Positions 28,258 to 36,511 of a DNA stretch of 38,305 bases are shown piece by piece. The stretch's first letter is position 1. Every line of letters begins with the position of its first letter. The position numbers and the translations under genes are program-made. The stretch is from Thermoleophilaceae bacterium (lineage in GTDB: Bacteria; Actinomycetota; Thermoleophilia; Solirubrobacterales; JACPNS01): assembly GCA_016462645.1 (NCBI GenBank), contig JAEMSX010000020.1, positions 1 to 38,305 on the forward strand, written 5' to 3'. The notes below the pieces were generated by a model, which was not told the origin of the DNA, did not search any database, and saw only the letters and a list, made by a program, of their open reading frames with translations.

Positions 28258-29624
28258 GCCTTCACCGTACGCGCACTCGCGGCGGCCACGGAGGTCGCGA
28301 GCACGCGGGCCTTGTCCATCGTCTCCGCGTATTCGGCGTCGGAATCGGAGTCGCTGGTGACAGCGCCGCCGGTGTGCATGCTGAGCTGATCGCCGTGCTT
28401 GATGAGTGTGCGGATCACGATGTTCAGGTCCATCGCCCCGTCGTCGCCGATCCACCCGATCGCGCCGCTGAAGATCCCGCGCTGAGACTGCTCGACTTCC
28501 GAGATCATCCGCATCGCCTCGACTTTTGGGGCGCCGGTCATCGATCCGCCGGGGAAGCAGGCGCGGATCACGTCGGTCGGGCCCATGCCCGGCCGCAACT
28601 GCCCGCGCACCGTCGAGACGAGGTGATGCACGCTGGCGTAGCTCTCGACCACGCAAAGTTCTGGCACGGCCACGCTGCCTGTCTGGCAGACGCGCCCAAG
28701 ATCGTTGCGCGCGAGGTCGACGATCATCGTGTTCTCGGCGCGATCCTTCGGTGAGGCGGCGAGCGCTTCGCGCAGGTGGCGATCTTCAGCCGGGTCGCTT
28801 GAGCGCGGCCGCGTGCCCTTGATCGGGCGAGTCTCGACGGCGCCGCCCGCGGAGACCGAGACGAGTCGCTCGGGCGACGTGCAGAGCACTTCAAGCTGGT
28901 CGGCACGCAGATACGCGCCCATCGGGGCGGGGTTGCTCGCGCGGAGGATGTCGTAGAGCGCGCGGCCGTCCGCCCCGACGGTCGCGTTGAACTCCTGAGT
29001 CAGGCAGACCTCGAAGAAGCGCCCGGCGGAGATCTCCTCGCGCGACCGATCCACGAGCCGCCGGTATCCGCTCGGGTCGGTGACCGGCTCCAGGCCGCAG
29101 GCGCGCAGCTCGGACAGGCCGAAAACGCCGGTCGCGCGCGCCGGAATCTCGAGATCCTCACGAACCGGGGCCGAGTCAACCAGCTCCCGCGCCTCCGCGA
29201 CCCGTCGATCGTCATCACCGCAGATCCAGGTGCAACCCACGGCCGAGTCCACCGCGACGATCACGGCAAAGCGGACGAAGTGAGCCAGGTCCCCGACCGG
29301 CGTCGGCGCGGCAGAGCGCGGAACCGCCGGTTCGATGCCGTGGAGCAATTCGTACGCGAGGTATCCGATCAGACCGGACTGAAGCGACGGGCCCTCATGA
29401 TTGTCTTCGCGCGGACGCGCGAGTTCGGCAAGTCCCGCGAACACCAGCGCCGGGTCGGCGTCGTGACCGACGCGCAGCTCCTCCTGCGGAAACAGACCGA
29501 GATATGAGGTGTCGCCGAGCCGCGACGGCGATCCGGGATTGTCCAGCAGCGCGACGCGGGAATCGCCCAGTTCACGGGCGATTGCCCAGAGATCGACTGC
29601 GCGATCGATGCGCAATACGGTCAA
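28254..29624 (-). CDS. pabB: Aminodeoxychorismate synthase component I
   Basis: 456-residue chorismate-binding enzyme that makes 4-amino-4-deoxychorismate for folate synthesis. The motif PIKGT (Lys269) separates it from anthranilate synthase TrpE, which has Ala at that site. Other conserved blocks are CTSPERL, DLARNDLGRV and FPGGSMTGAPKVEAM. It starts at a TTG overlapping the pabC stop by four bases (TTGA) and ends overlapping the methyltransferase start (GTGA). The glutamine amidotransferase partner PabA is not in the window; it may be shared with TrpG elsewhere. Confidence 0.94.
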   Translation of the reverse strand: MTVLRIDRAVDLWAIARELGDSRVALLDNPGSPSRLGDTSYLGLFPQEELRVGHDADPALVFAGLAELARPREDNHEGPSLQSGLIGYLAYELLHGIEPAVPRSAAPTPVGDLAHFVRFAVIVAVDSAVGCTWICGDDDRRVAEARELVDSAPVREDLEIPARATGVFGLSELRACGLEPVTDPSGYRRLVDRSREEISAGRFFEVCLTQEFNATVGADGRALYDILRASNPAPMGAYLRADQLEVLCTSPERLVSVSAGGAVETRPIKGTRPRSSDPAEDRHLREALAASPKDRAENTMIVDLARNDLGRVCQTGSVAVPELCVVESYASVHHLVSTVRGQLRPGMGPTDVIRACFPGGSMTGAPKVEAMRMISEVEQSQRGIFSGAIGWIGDDGAMDLNIVIRTLIKHGDQLSMHTGGAVTSDSDSDAEYAETMDKARVLATSVAAASARTVKA

Positions 29625-30433
29625 ACGGCGTCCTCGGCGTAGCGGCCGAGCAGGGCGTCGCGAAGCTCCGCGACACGCGGAGACCGGCCGCCCATGTTGG
29701 TGAGCGGACGCAACTCGATCAGTGAGTTGCAGATGAAGACCCCGTCGGCGTCGGCCAGCTCGGCGGTGCTGACGGCGCGCTCGGCCGACTCGAATCCACT
29801 CGCCGCGGCCAGCTCCAGCACCGCGCGCCGCGTCACGCCCGGCAGGCAGCGGCCGAGCGCCGGGGTGGCGAGTTCATCGCCCTTGATCACGAAGACGTTG
29901 CTGGTCGCACCCTCGATCAGTTCGGATCCGTCGGCGATCAGCACCTCGTCGAATCCCGATTCGCGTGCCTCGCGCAACAGCGTGGACTGCAACTGGTAGT
30001 TCGCGGACTTGTGCGGGAAGACGTACCCGGGAACGTCGGTCACCGTCGCGGTGGCGTCAGTTCCGGCGCGGCTCGAAGTGAGCAGATAGGCGGTCACGAT
30101 CCGCGTCGTCTGTTCTGGTTCGGCTGCGAGGCCGAACTCGCGCACTCCGCGCGACACAGTCACGCGAATCACCACCTCGCCTTCGCTGAACTCGTTGATC
30201 GCCGCAGCGACTTCGTTCTCGAGCTCCTGCACCGATGGCGGCTCCGGGAATCCGGCGTCCGTCATCGCCGCGTGCAGGCGCTGGAGATGTTGTGGCAGCA
30301 GCGCCGGGCGGCCGTCGTAGGTGCGCAGGGTCTCGAAGTAGGCGTCGCCGTGGAGCACGGCCGCGTCGAAGACCGACACTGCCGGCGCGGCCGGGTCGAC
30401 GAGCGTGCCGTTCACGATCGCGATTCCGGACAT
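29621..30433 (-). CDS. pabC: Aminodeoxychorismate lyase-type class IV aminotransferase
   Basis: 270-residue PLP enzyme of fold type IV. The cofactor lysine is Lys142 (FPHKSANYQLQS), and EVLIADGSELIEGATSNVF follows as in the family. Position directly before pabB supports 4-amino-4-deoxychorismate lyase, which releases pyruvate to give 4-aminobenzoate. Branched-chain or D-amino-acid aminotransferase activity cannot be excluded from motifs alone, but context favours PabC. The ATG at 30433 is two bases after the upstream stop (TGAGCATG), so translation is probably coupled. The longer upstream frame belongs to the preceding gene. Confidence 0.9.
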   Translation of the reverse strand: MSGIAIVNGTLVDPAAPAVSVFDAAVLHGDAYFETLRTYDGRPALLPQHLQRLHAAMTDAGFPEPPSVQELENEVAAAINEFSEGEVVIRVTVSRGVREFGLAAEPEQTTRIVTAYLLTSSRAGTDATATVTDVPGYVFPHKSANYQLQSTLLREARESGFDEVLIADGSELIEGATSNVFVIKGDELATPALGRCLPGVTRRAVLELAAASGFESAERAVSTAELADADGVFICNSLIELRPLTNMGGRSPRVAELRDALLGRYAEDAV

Positions 30434-30435
30434 GC

Positions 30436-31233
30436 TCAGTCCTCGGCCGCGGCCACGCCGCGCAGATGATCGACGACCTGCGCGATCTCTTTCTCGAAGA
30501 CCGGGCCGCGGCGCGTTGCGAACTTCGCGATGTTCTCCGCGGTGTCGATCCGCACGCCGAGACTGTCGCGCACCGGTGTGCGATCCACGCCCTCGACGGA
30601 CTCGAAACACAGCGCCGCTGCGACCGGCACCTCGAACTTGAAATTCGCTGCCTCGACCAGCGCTTCGAGCGCGGCGCGCTGCTCGACCGCCAGATCGACG
30701 AGGTCGCGCATGTTGCGCCCGTTGGCGATCACGTTCGCCGGGATCGAGGTGGATGCCCAGCTGACCAGCGCCTCGATCTGCACGGCGGACGAATAGGCGC
30801 GGGAGCTGACGATCGTCACACCGGCGCGCCCGACCACGATGTAGTCGAAGCCCGGCTCATGGAAATCAAAGTCGCCCGCCGGAAGAACCTCGACGGACGT
30901 GTCGGCCGTGGCGCGATCGAGCACGTTGCCCACCAGCAGCGATGCGTCGTAGGGGCTGAGGTTCGGCTCGGTGCGGGCGGCGGGCCTGCGCACACCGGTC
31001 CGACCGCCCGTGCTGCTACGCCGGGGGCTGCTCCCGGTGCCGATCTTCAGCTCGCGCTTGTACTCCTGTGCGGACTTGGTGGGATCGGCGCGGACCTCGT
31101 CCCAGCACTTGATGCAGACGCGCGCGCGGTCGATCTGGATCGACTGCTGCCCGGCGAGCAGCTCTCGGGCGCACCGGCTGCACTGGGTCTCGCTGCGGAC
31201 GCTCGCGCGTTTCCAGTTGAGGTCGGAGAGCAT
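30436..31233 (-). CDS. Zinc-ribbon protein with a degenerate NERD-like domain
   Basis: 265 residues, not confidently assigned. The N-terminus has a zinc ribbon (C18-x2-C21 and C40-x2-C43). A basic Ser/Arg-rich linker (about 60-90) follows. Residues about 95-265 resemble a NERD/restriction-endonuclease-like fold: FDYIVVGRAGVTIVSSRAY matches the NERD core strand. The catalytic E-x-K position instead reads S-S-R, and a helix with NMRDLVDLAVEQRAALEAL and the strand PVAAALCFES follow as in NERD proteins. It may bind nucleic acid without cutting it. It is the first gene of the pabC-pabB-methyltransferase operon, with two bases to pabC. Confidence 0.6.
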   Translation of the reverse strand: MLSDLNWKRASVRSETQCSRCARELLAGQQSIQIDRARVCIKCWDEVRADPTKSAQEYKRELKIGTGSSPRRSSTGGRTGVRRPAARTEPNLSPYDASLLVGNVLDRATADTSVEVLPAGDFDFHEPGFDYIVVGRAGVTIVSSRAYSSAVQIEALVSWASTSIPANVIANGRNMRDLVDLAVEQRAALEALVEAANFKFEVPVAAALCFESVEGVDRTPVRDSLGVRIDTAENIAKFATRRGPVFEKEIAQVVDHLRGVAAAED

Positions 31234-31272
31234 CGATTCAGTCTATGTGTGACCAGCCGTGGACGAATGGGC

Positions 31273-31301
31273 TTGACAATTCGCGTATGTTTGGGGATAG
31301 T
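31273..31301 (+). promoter_or_regulatory. Promoter of the alpha/beta-hydrolase-fold gene
   Basis: Consensus -35 TTGACA (31273-31278), 17-base spacer, and -10 GATAGT (31296-31301), which matches 4 of 6 consensus positions. The expected start near 31308 leaves a leader of about 13 bases before the GTG at 31321, too short for a normal ribosome-binding site. Confidence 0.65.
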
Positions 31302-31320
31302 CAAAAGTGAGTAGTTATCA

Positions 31321-32088
31321 GTGACCATTGAATCCCCGACATCACGTGCCGAAGATGCAGCTCCGCTCGATCCGATCGTGCTCGTCCACGGTGCGTGGCA
31401 CAGCCCGGTCGTTTGGGAGCCGGTCGCCAATCTCCTTGAGGAGCGCGGTCACCGCGTGATCGTTCCCGATCTTCCGATCGAGTCGACGGCGGCGGGAGCA
31501 GCCGAGTACGCCGACGTGATCGCGTCCGCGTGGACAGATGAGGAACCGCCGGTGATTGTCAGTCACACGACGGGATCCCTCGCTTCGCTGCTCGTACCCG
31601 CGCGCCGACCGGTCAAGCAGATCATCCATGTGAACGGCCTGCTGCCGAAGATCGGTGAAAGCTTCAGCGAGCAGAGCCGCGGCGACGACTTCACGCTCGG
31701 CGAGGACAGCGGGCGTCTCTACGACCGCGACGCATGCAGCTTCTGGCACAGTGAGGAGAAGTTCGGCGAGTTGCTTGCGCACGATTGCGACGACATGACC
31801 AAGGCTCGCTTGTGGAATCAGCTGCGTCGCCAGGCACGTCGGTCGATCACCGAGGTGACGCCGCTGACCGCCTGGCCGGAGACGCCGAACGCGGCGATCA
31901 TCTACAGCAACGACATGGACCTGCCGATCGATTGGCTGCGTCGGACCGCGATCGATCGTCTCGGCGTCGAGCCCGTGGAGCTGCCGGGTAGCCAGCTCGG
32001 CTTCAATGCGCGGCCGAGACTGTTCGTCAAGACACTTGAAAAGCTGATGTCGGTCGCTTCTCAGCGCGGCACGGCAATCTCAATCTGA
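31321..32088 (+). CDS. Alpha/beta-hydrolase-fold protein with altered catalytic positions
   Basis: 255-residue protein of the EstC/methyl-esterase-like alpha/beta-hydrolase group. The oxyanion segment VLVHGAWHSPVVWEPV (from about 21) is normal. The nucleophile elbow, usually G-x-S-x-G, reads V80-S-H-T-T-G85, placing Thr83 where Ser is expected. The catalytic His site near the end, usually GxH-x2-F-x-S/A-R-P, reads GSQLGFNARP with Gln225. The acid region NDMDLP is kept. It may have lost hydrolase activity and act in binding or regulation. Start: GTG with almost no leader and no ribosome-binding site. It diverges from the NERD-like operon and converges on the MFS gene. Confidence 0.8.
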   Translation: MTIESPTSRAEDAAPLDPIVLVHGAWHSPVVWEPVANLLEERGHRVIVPDLPIESTAAGAAEYADVIASAWTDEEPPVIVSHTTGSLASLLVPARRPVKQIIHVNGLLPKIGESFSEQSRGDDFTLGEDSGRLYDRDACSFWHSEEKFGELLAHDCDDMTKARLWNQLRRQARRSITEVTPLTAWPETPNAAIIYSNDMDLPIDWLRRTAIDRLGVEPVELPGSQLGFNARPRLFVKTLEKLMSVASQRGTAISI

Positions 32089-32094
32089 CCACGT

Positions 32095-33489
32095 TCAGCC
32101 GGAGCGCTGTCCCCGCAGCAGGGGCCAGGCGATCGCCGCGGAGAGCAGAGCGACGACGGCCGCCGCGAGCGCGACTGCGTTCACCCCGTTCACGATTCCT
32201 ACGAGCGCGCCAGCGCGGGCTTCTACGCGCGAGTCGAACAAGGCTCCAAGTCCAGCGACCCCCATCGCGATTCCGAGTTGCCGGAACGTGTTGTTGATCC
32301 CGGAGGAGAGTCCGCTGCGCTCGACCGGAAGAACGGCCACCATCGCCGCCGCGAGCGACGGGCTGATCGCGCCGATGCCGAGCCCGCCGAGAATCATCCC
32401 CGGAAGCAGCGCGGTCCATTCGTCGCTCGCTGAGAGACCGCGCATCGCCAGCAGCGCGGCCCCGAGCAGTACGAGTCCGATCGTGAGCGGAATACGCAGC
32501 GGATAGCGCCCGGTCAATCGGCCGGCGAACGGCGCGACGAGCAGGATCAGGAGCGTCAGCGGGAGAAGGCGCAGGCCGGCGCCGATCGGCGAGTAGCCAA
32601 GCCCGTCCTGCAGGTAGATCGCGAGAAAGAACAGCAACGGATAGATCGCAACCGATTGCGCAAAGGCCACGACCGCGGTCCCGGTGAAGGCGGGGATGCG
32701 GAAGAGCTCGAGCGGGAGCATCGGTGCGTCCGATGCGCGCTCCACGGCGATGAATCCGGCCAGCGCGAGCAGCGCTCCGATCAGCGCGGCGAGAATCCAC
32801 GGGTCGCCCCAGCCCGCGTCATTGCCGCGCGTCAGTCCGATTGCGGCGAGCAGACACGCGGTCCCGAAGAGCAGCGCGCCGGGAACATCGACGCGATCCG
32901 GGTTCTCCGCGCGCGACTCAGCGACCGACCAGTACGTGATCCCAAGCAGCAGCGCGCCGACGGGAACGTTCACGAGGAAGATCCAGCGCCAGTCGAGGCC
33001 TTCGACCACCAGCCCGCCGATCAACGGTCCGATCGCCAGCGCGACGCCGGTGATCGCTCCCCAGATCCCGAGCGCAAAGCCCCGGTCTGCCCCGCGGAAC
33101 GCGTTGGCAAGCAGCGCGAGCGAGGCGGCGAAGATCGCGGCCGCGCCGATCCCCTGGATCCCGCGGGCAACGTCGAGGAAGATGCCCGAGCTCGCAACGC
33201 CGCAGAGCGCCGATGCCCCGGAGAACAGGATCACTCCGCTTGCGAACACCCGTCGGCGGCCGAAGCGGTCTGCGATCACCCCGGCCGCGAGCAACGTGGC
33301 GGCCATCACGACGGTGTAGGCGTCGATCACCCACTGCACGCTGACGAAGCTGGCGTTGAGATCCGCGGCGATCGCCGGGAGGGCGACGTAGACGATCGTG
33401 ACGTCGAGCAGGAGCATCGCGGTGCCGAGCGAGGCGGCGATCAGGGCGCCCCACTGAGCTCGGGAGCGACCCTCGGGACGAGGGGTCAT
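32095..33489 (-). CDS. MFS exporter, DHA2-like
   Basis: 464-residue transporter with the DHA2 first-helix signature LLLDVTIVYVALPAI. Motif A is GVIADRFGRRRVF and the antiporter motif is GAITGVALAIGPLIGG. It has about 13-14 membrane segments. It is a clear paralogue of the exporter at 3689, sharing SGINNTFRQLGIAMGVAGLG near the C-terminus, but lacks most of that protein's periplasmic loop before the last helix. No TetR gene is adjacent. It begins 36 bases after the desaturase stop, so it may be read from the desaturase operon. Substrate unknown. Confidence 0.92.
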   Translation of the reverse strand: MTPRPEGRSRAQWGALIAASLGTAMLLLDVTIVYVALPAIAADLNASFVSVQWVIDAYTVVMAATLLAAGVIADRFGRRRVFASGVILFSGASALCGVASSGIFLDVARGIQGIGAAAIFAASLALLANAFRGADRGFALGIWGAITGVALAIGPLIGGLVVEGLDWRWIFLVNVPVGALLLGITYWSVAESRAENPDRVDVPGALLFGTACLLAAIGLTRGNDAGWGDPWILAALIGALLALAGFIAVERASDAPMLPLELFRIPAFTGTAVVAFAQSVAIYPLLFFLAIYLQDGLGYSPIGAGLRLLPLTLLILLVAPFAGRLTGRYPLRIPLTIGLVLLGAALLAMRGLSASDEWTALLPGMILGGLGIGAISPSLAAAMVAVLPVERSGLSSGINNTFRQLGIAMGVAGLGALFDSRVEARAGALVGIVNGVNAVALAAAVVALLSAAIAWPLLRGQRSG

Positions 33490-33525
33490 CCGTCAATACT
33501 GGCGGCCCGCACCGACGGGGCGCGC

Positions 33526-34611
33526 TCAAGGGAGCGCGAGGCGGACGAGCTTCTTGACGACACTTCCGAATTGGCGCGGCATCGATCCCTCGTTGTAGGG
33601 GATGCCGAATCGCGCACATGCCTCCTTGACCTCGACCGACATTTCGGCGTAGCGGTTGGCCGGGATGTCGGGAAACAGGTGATGTTCGATGTGGTAGCTG
33701 AGGTTGCCAGTCATCACGTGCAGCAGGTTCGGGCCGGTGAGGTTGCCTGAGCCGATGACCTGGCGGTAGTACCACTCGGCGCGGGTCTCGTCGATGATCT
33801 CGTCGCGGTTGAACTCCTCGATGCCGGAGGGGAAGTGTCCGCAGAAGATCACCGAGAACGCCCAGACGTTGCGGACGACGTTGGCGGTCATGTTGCCGGC
33901 GAAGATCAGCGGCGCCATCGGGCCGCCGAGCGCCGGGAAGAGCAGGTAGTCCTTGATGGCCTGCTTGCTGATCTTGCGCCAGGTGCGATCGAACTCCTCG
34001 CGCTTGTCCTCGAACGAGACCCGGCCGAGGCGGATCTGGTCGAGCTCCATGTTGTAGACGGCCACGCCGTACTCGAACAGAACTGCCAACAGGAAGGCGT
34101 AGACGGCGTTGCCGAGGTAATAGGGCGCCCACGGCTGGCGCTCGGTGACGCGCAGAAGTCCGTACCCCATGTCGCGATCGAGGCCGACCACATTCGTGTA
34201 CGTGTGATGCTGGTAGTTGTGGACGTCGCGCCAGTCGTCGCCGGTGGATGCGTTGTCCCACTCGAATTCGTGGCCGTCGAGCGCGGGGTCGTGCGTCCAG
34301 TCGTACTGGTCATGCATGATGTTGTGCCCGATCTCCATGTTGTCGAGGATCTTGGCGACGGCGAGCGCCGTGGTGCCGGCGATCCAGGCGGGCGGGATGA
34401 AGCTGAGGAAGAGCAGACCTCGGCCGGCGACTTCAAGATCGCGCTGGGCCTTCATGACCTTGTGGATGTAGTCGGAGTCGCGCTGGCCGAGATCTTCGAT
34501 CACGCGCTCGCGCAGCGCGTCGAGCTCTTCGCCGAAGAGCTCGATCTGCTCGGGCGTGAGCTTGAATGACGGCGGGCGTTTCTTGGGTGGTGTTGTGGCG
34601 GTGGCGGGCAT
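33526..34611 (-). CDS. Membrane fatty acid desaturase (DesA3-like)
   Basis: 361-residue di-iron desaturase of the acyl-CoA/linoleoyl-CoA type. The three histidine boxes are H96-N-I-M-H100 (GHNIMHDQ), H131-x3-H135-H136 (HNYQHHTYTN), and H307-x2-H310-H311 (YHIEHHLFPD). Hydrophobic segments lie at about 65-92 and 165-245. It should introduce a double bond into a fatty acyl chain. It follows the ferredoxin-reductase gene by nine bases with an AGGAG ribosome-binding site overlapping the upstream stop. M. tuberculosis has the same pairing in desA3 with Rv3230c, where the reductase supplies electrons. Confidence 0.93.
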   Translation of the reverse strand: MPATATTPPKKRPPSFKLTPEQIELFGEELDALRERVIEDLGQRDSDYIHKVMKAQRDLEVAGRGLLFLSFIPPAWIAGTTALAVAKILDNMEIGHNIMHDQYDWTHDPALDGHEFEWDNASTGDDWRDVHNYQHHTYTNVVGLDRDMGYGLLRVTERQPWAPYYLGNAVYAFLLAVLFEYGVAVYNMELDQIRLGRVSFEDKREEFDRTWRKISKQAIKDYLLFPALGGPMAPLIFAGNMTANVVRNVWAFSVIFCGHFPSGIEEFNRDEIIDETRAEWYYRQVIGSGNLTGPNLLHVMTGNLSYHIEHHLFPDIPANRYAEMSVEVKEACARFGIPYNEGSMPRQFGSVVKKLVRLALP

Positions 34612-34620
34612 GGTGTTCTC

Positions 34621-35739
34621 CTAGATGAAAAGTTCGAAGTCGCCAACTGGCGCGTTGACGCAGAGCTGGACGCGCTCATTGCTGAGCGCACGGACCTTGC
34701 CGCTGCGCACGTCACGCGCGGCGCCGGATTTCACGTGGGCGTCGCAGGCGTGGCAGACGCCGATGCGGCAACCGCAGGTCGGCGCAATTCCCGCGGCTTC
34801 AGCCTGGTCGAGCAGCGTCGCGCCGGAATTGTCGACGCTGATGCCGCTCTCCGTGAAAGCGAGCGTGCCGGTCGCATCCGCAGCGTCGAGCTTCAGCTCC
34901 GGGAGCGTGAACGACTCGGACTTGAGGCTCGCGCTCGCGCCGGCCGCCTTCCAGATTCTCTCGGTGGCGGCGACGAGCCTCGGCGGGCCGCAGACGTAGG
35001 TGGGGATCTCGGCGAACCGCGGGCAGATCCGCTTGATCTTGGCGGCAGAGATGTGCCCGGTCAGCGTGCCCCCCGGCTCGTGCTCGCGGGTGTGTCCGCG
35101 GACGACTTGCAGCCGGGACATCTCCGCCCCAAGTTGTTTGAGCTCCGACACGTAGAGGTCGTCCGCCCGCGTCGGCGCGAAGCTGACGAGCGTGACCGTT
35201 CCGACGTGCCCCTGCGCGTGGAGCGTGCGCAGCATTGACATGAGCGGCGTGATCCCGCTTCCGCCGCAGATCAGCAGCAGATCGCCGGCGTGGCTGTCAG
35301 GGAGCGTGAACTCTCCGAAGGCCTGCGTGAGGCTGACGATCTCGCCGGGCACGGCGCGGTAGTAGAGGTCAGGCGAGACGACGCCGTCGGGATGCAGGGC
35401 GACGGTGATTTCGATCGAGCGATCGTCCTCGGCGCTGGAAGCCGGCGAGTAATAGCGAGTCGTGACAACACCGTCGACTTCGACGCCCACGCCGACGTGC
35501 TGCCCGGCTTCGAATCCGAGCCAATTGGCATTCGGCCGGAGCGTCAGCGTGACGCTTCCGGCGGTCTGACGGCGGACCTGCTCGACGCGGGCAAGCACCC
35601 GATGAACCGAGAACGTCGGGTCGAGCAGCTGACCGTAACGGTCGATCCCGTTGGGCGAGACGATCGTCTCAAGCGTTCGGGACTGGAACAGCCGACGTCC
35701 AAGTCGGAGGGGCGCCGCGGACTCTGGGACCACGTACAT
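34621..35739 (-). CDS. Ferredoxin-fused FAD/NAD(P)H reductase (desaturase electron donor)
   Basis: 372-residue flavoprotein. An FNR-type FAD domain with RYYSPASS is followed by the NAD(P) domain (CGGSGITPLMSML; YVCGPP). A C-terminal plant-type 2Fe-2S domain has ligands C324-x4-C329-x2-C332 and C360 in the order expected. The N-terminal 45 residues precede the FAD domain as in Rv3230c-like reductases. It would move electrons from NAD(P)H through FAD and 2Fe-2S to the desaturase encoded next. The ATG at 35739 has GAGG eight bases upstream. Two palindromes lie in its upstream region. Confidence 0.93.
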   Translation of the reverse strand: MYVVPESAAPLRLGRRLFQSRTLETIVSPNGIDRYGQLLDPTFSVHRVLARVEQVRRQTAGSVTLTLRPNANWLGFEAGQHVGVGVEVDGVVTTRYYSPASSAEDDRSIEITVALHPDGVVSPDLYYRAVPGEIVSLTQAFGEFTLPDSHAGDLLLICGGSGITPLMSMLRTLHAQGHVGTVTLVSFAPTRADDLYVSELKQLGAEMSRLQVVRGHTREHEPGGTLTGHISAAKIKRICPRFAEIPTYVCGPPRLVAATERIWKAAGASASLKSESFTLPELKLDAADATGTLAFTESGISVDNSGATLLDQAEAAGIAPTCGCRIGVCHACDAHVKSGAARDVRSGKVRALSNERVQLCVNAPVGDFELFI

Positions 35740-35753
35740 ATGAGAACCTCATT

Positions 35754-35770
35754 CGAGCACTCTGTGCTCG
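35754..35770. promoter_or_regulatory. 17-bp palindrome just upstream of the desaturase operon
   Basis: CGAGCAC-TCT-GTGCTCG is a perfect 7-bp inverted repeat with a three-base centre, 14 bases before the reductase start codon. It could be an operator or an mRNA hairpin next to the ribosome-binding site; either could control expression. Confidence 0.6.
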
Positions 35771-35799
35771 TCTCGTGCTGTCCACTTCACCCCCACGCT

Positions 35800-35813
35800 A
35801 CATCGATCGATGT
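35800..35813. promoter_or_regulatory. 14-bp perfect palindrome upstream of the desaturase operon
   Basis: ACATCGATCGATGT is self-complementary over all 14 bases and lies 60 bases before the reductase start. Its placement, close to where a promoter is expected, fits an operator for a dimeric repressor. No regulator gene is adjacent. Confidence 0.6.
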
Positions 35814-35897
35814 CACGGTTCCCGTGATCTGAAGCACATATGACGGCATCCTCAATTCGCTTTCGGAGCGAGCGGGCCGGATCGAAGCGGCGCGGAG

Positions 35898-36338
35898 CTA
35901 GGAGAGTGCGTCCGAGATCGCCGTCAACGCTGCCTGCTCGGCCTCGCTGACCGGCTCCTCGCTGCCCTTTTCTTTGTGGGCCTCGGCGGCGTGAGTCGCC
36001 ACTGAGACGACGAGCTTCTTGTAGTCCGCGACTTCCTCGGGCGTCGCCTTGGCATTGAGCAAGGCGATGACATCGCGAAGCTGCCCGAGCGTGTGATCGC
36101 GCAGTTCCTCATATGAGTGCTTGCGTGAGCGATCGGCCTTCGGCTTCTGCGCGACGATCGCGTCGATCAGTTCGCTCCCGCCGTGCTGCTGCTGCGCCTC
36201 AACGTAAGCCTTCGCCATCGAGATCGTCTCGCGAAAAGTCCCGCCGCGCTGAGCCATGATCACCATGAATCCTGCTCCGGAAGGCCCTTCGAGAATGAGT
36301 TTCCATTCTTCTTCGGTGAAAGCTGCCTTGTCGGTCAT
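35898..36338 (-). CDS. Small helical hypothetical protein
   Basis: 146-residue soluble protein without a recognised domain. It is almost all helical by composition and opens AAFTEEEWKLILEGPSGAGF, with RGGTFRETISMAKAYVEA and EELRDHTLGQLRDVIALL as further blocks. I believe homologues with this opening occur as hypothetical proteins in other actinobacteria and beyond; no function is known to me. It is charged, with no signal peptide or membrane segment. The GGATCC just before the ATG contains a usable GGAT/GGAG-like site (GGAGGATCC). It is downstream of tRNA-Val on the same strand and upstream of the desaturase operon, with a promoter gap between. Confidence 0.8.
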   Translation of the reverse strand: MTDKAAFTEEEWKLILEGPSGAGFMVIMAQRGGTFRETISMAKAYVEAQQQHGGSELIDAIVAQKPKADRSRKHSYEELRDHTLGQLRDVIALLNAKATPEEVADYKKLVVSVATHAAEAHKEKGSEEPVSEAEQAALTAISDALS

Positions 36339-36394
36339 CTGGATCCTCCGTCTGCGTTGTTATTGGCCATTCCCAACCACCAAATTCAGAGGGC

Positions 36395-36467
36395 CTGGAT
36401 CGTGCGTTATTCGTGACGCGCAGGCGGCTCTGGTGAGGGAGCGACCTCCCGGTCGTGACCGATCCAG
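36395..36467. repeat. Inverted repeat in the tRNA-Val trailer region
   Basis: CTGGATCG (36395-36402) and CGATCCAG (36460-36467) form a perfect 8-bp repeat enclosing 57 bases. The interior has a second hairpin, GGGAG-CGAC-CTCCC. The 173-base gap between the small helical protein and tRNA-Val holds no ORF. It may be a tRNA trailer structure or an unannotated RNA; no T-run is present. Confidence 0.45.
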
Positions 36468-36511
36468 AGACGCCGAGCATCGCGAAGAACGTGCGAGCCA
36501 GGCACTCTGAA

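Noticed and set aside
32918-34261. 447-codon minus-strand frame overlapping the MFS and desaturase genes
   Set aside because: It runs across two well-supported genes in another frame and is Arg-rich with no coherent domain; both real genes have intact motifs.
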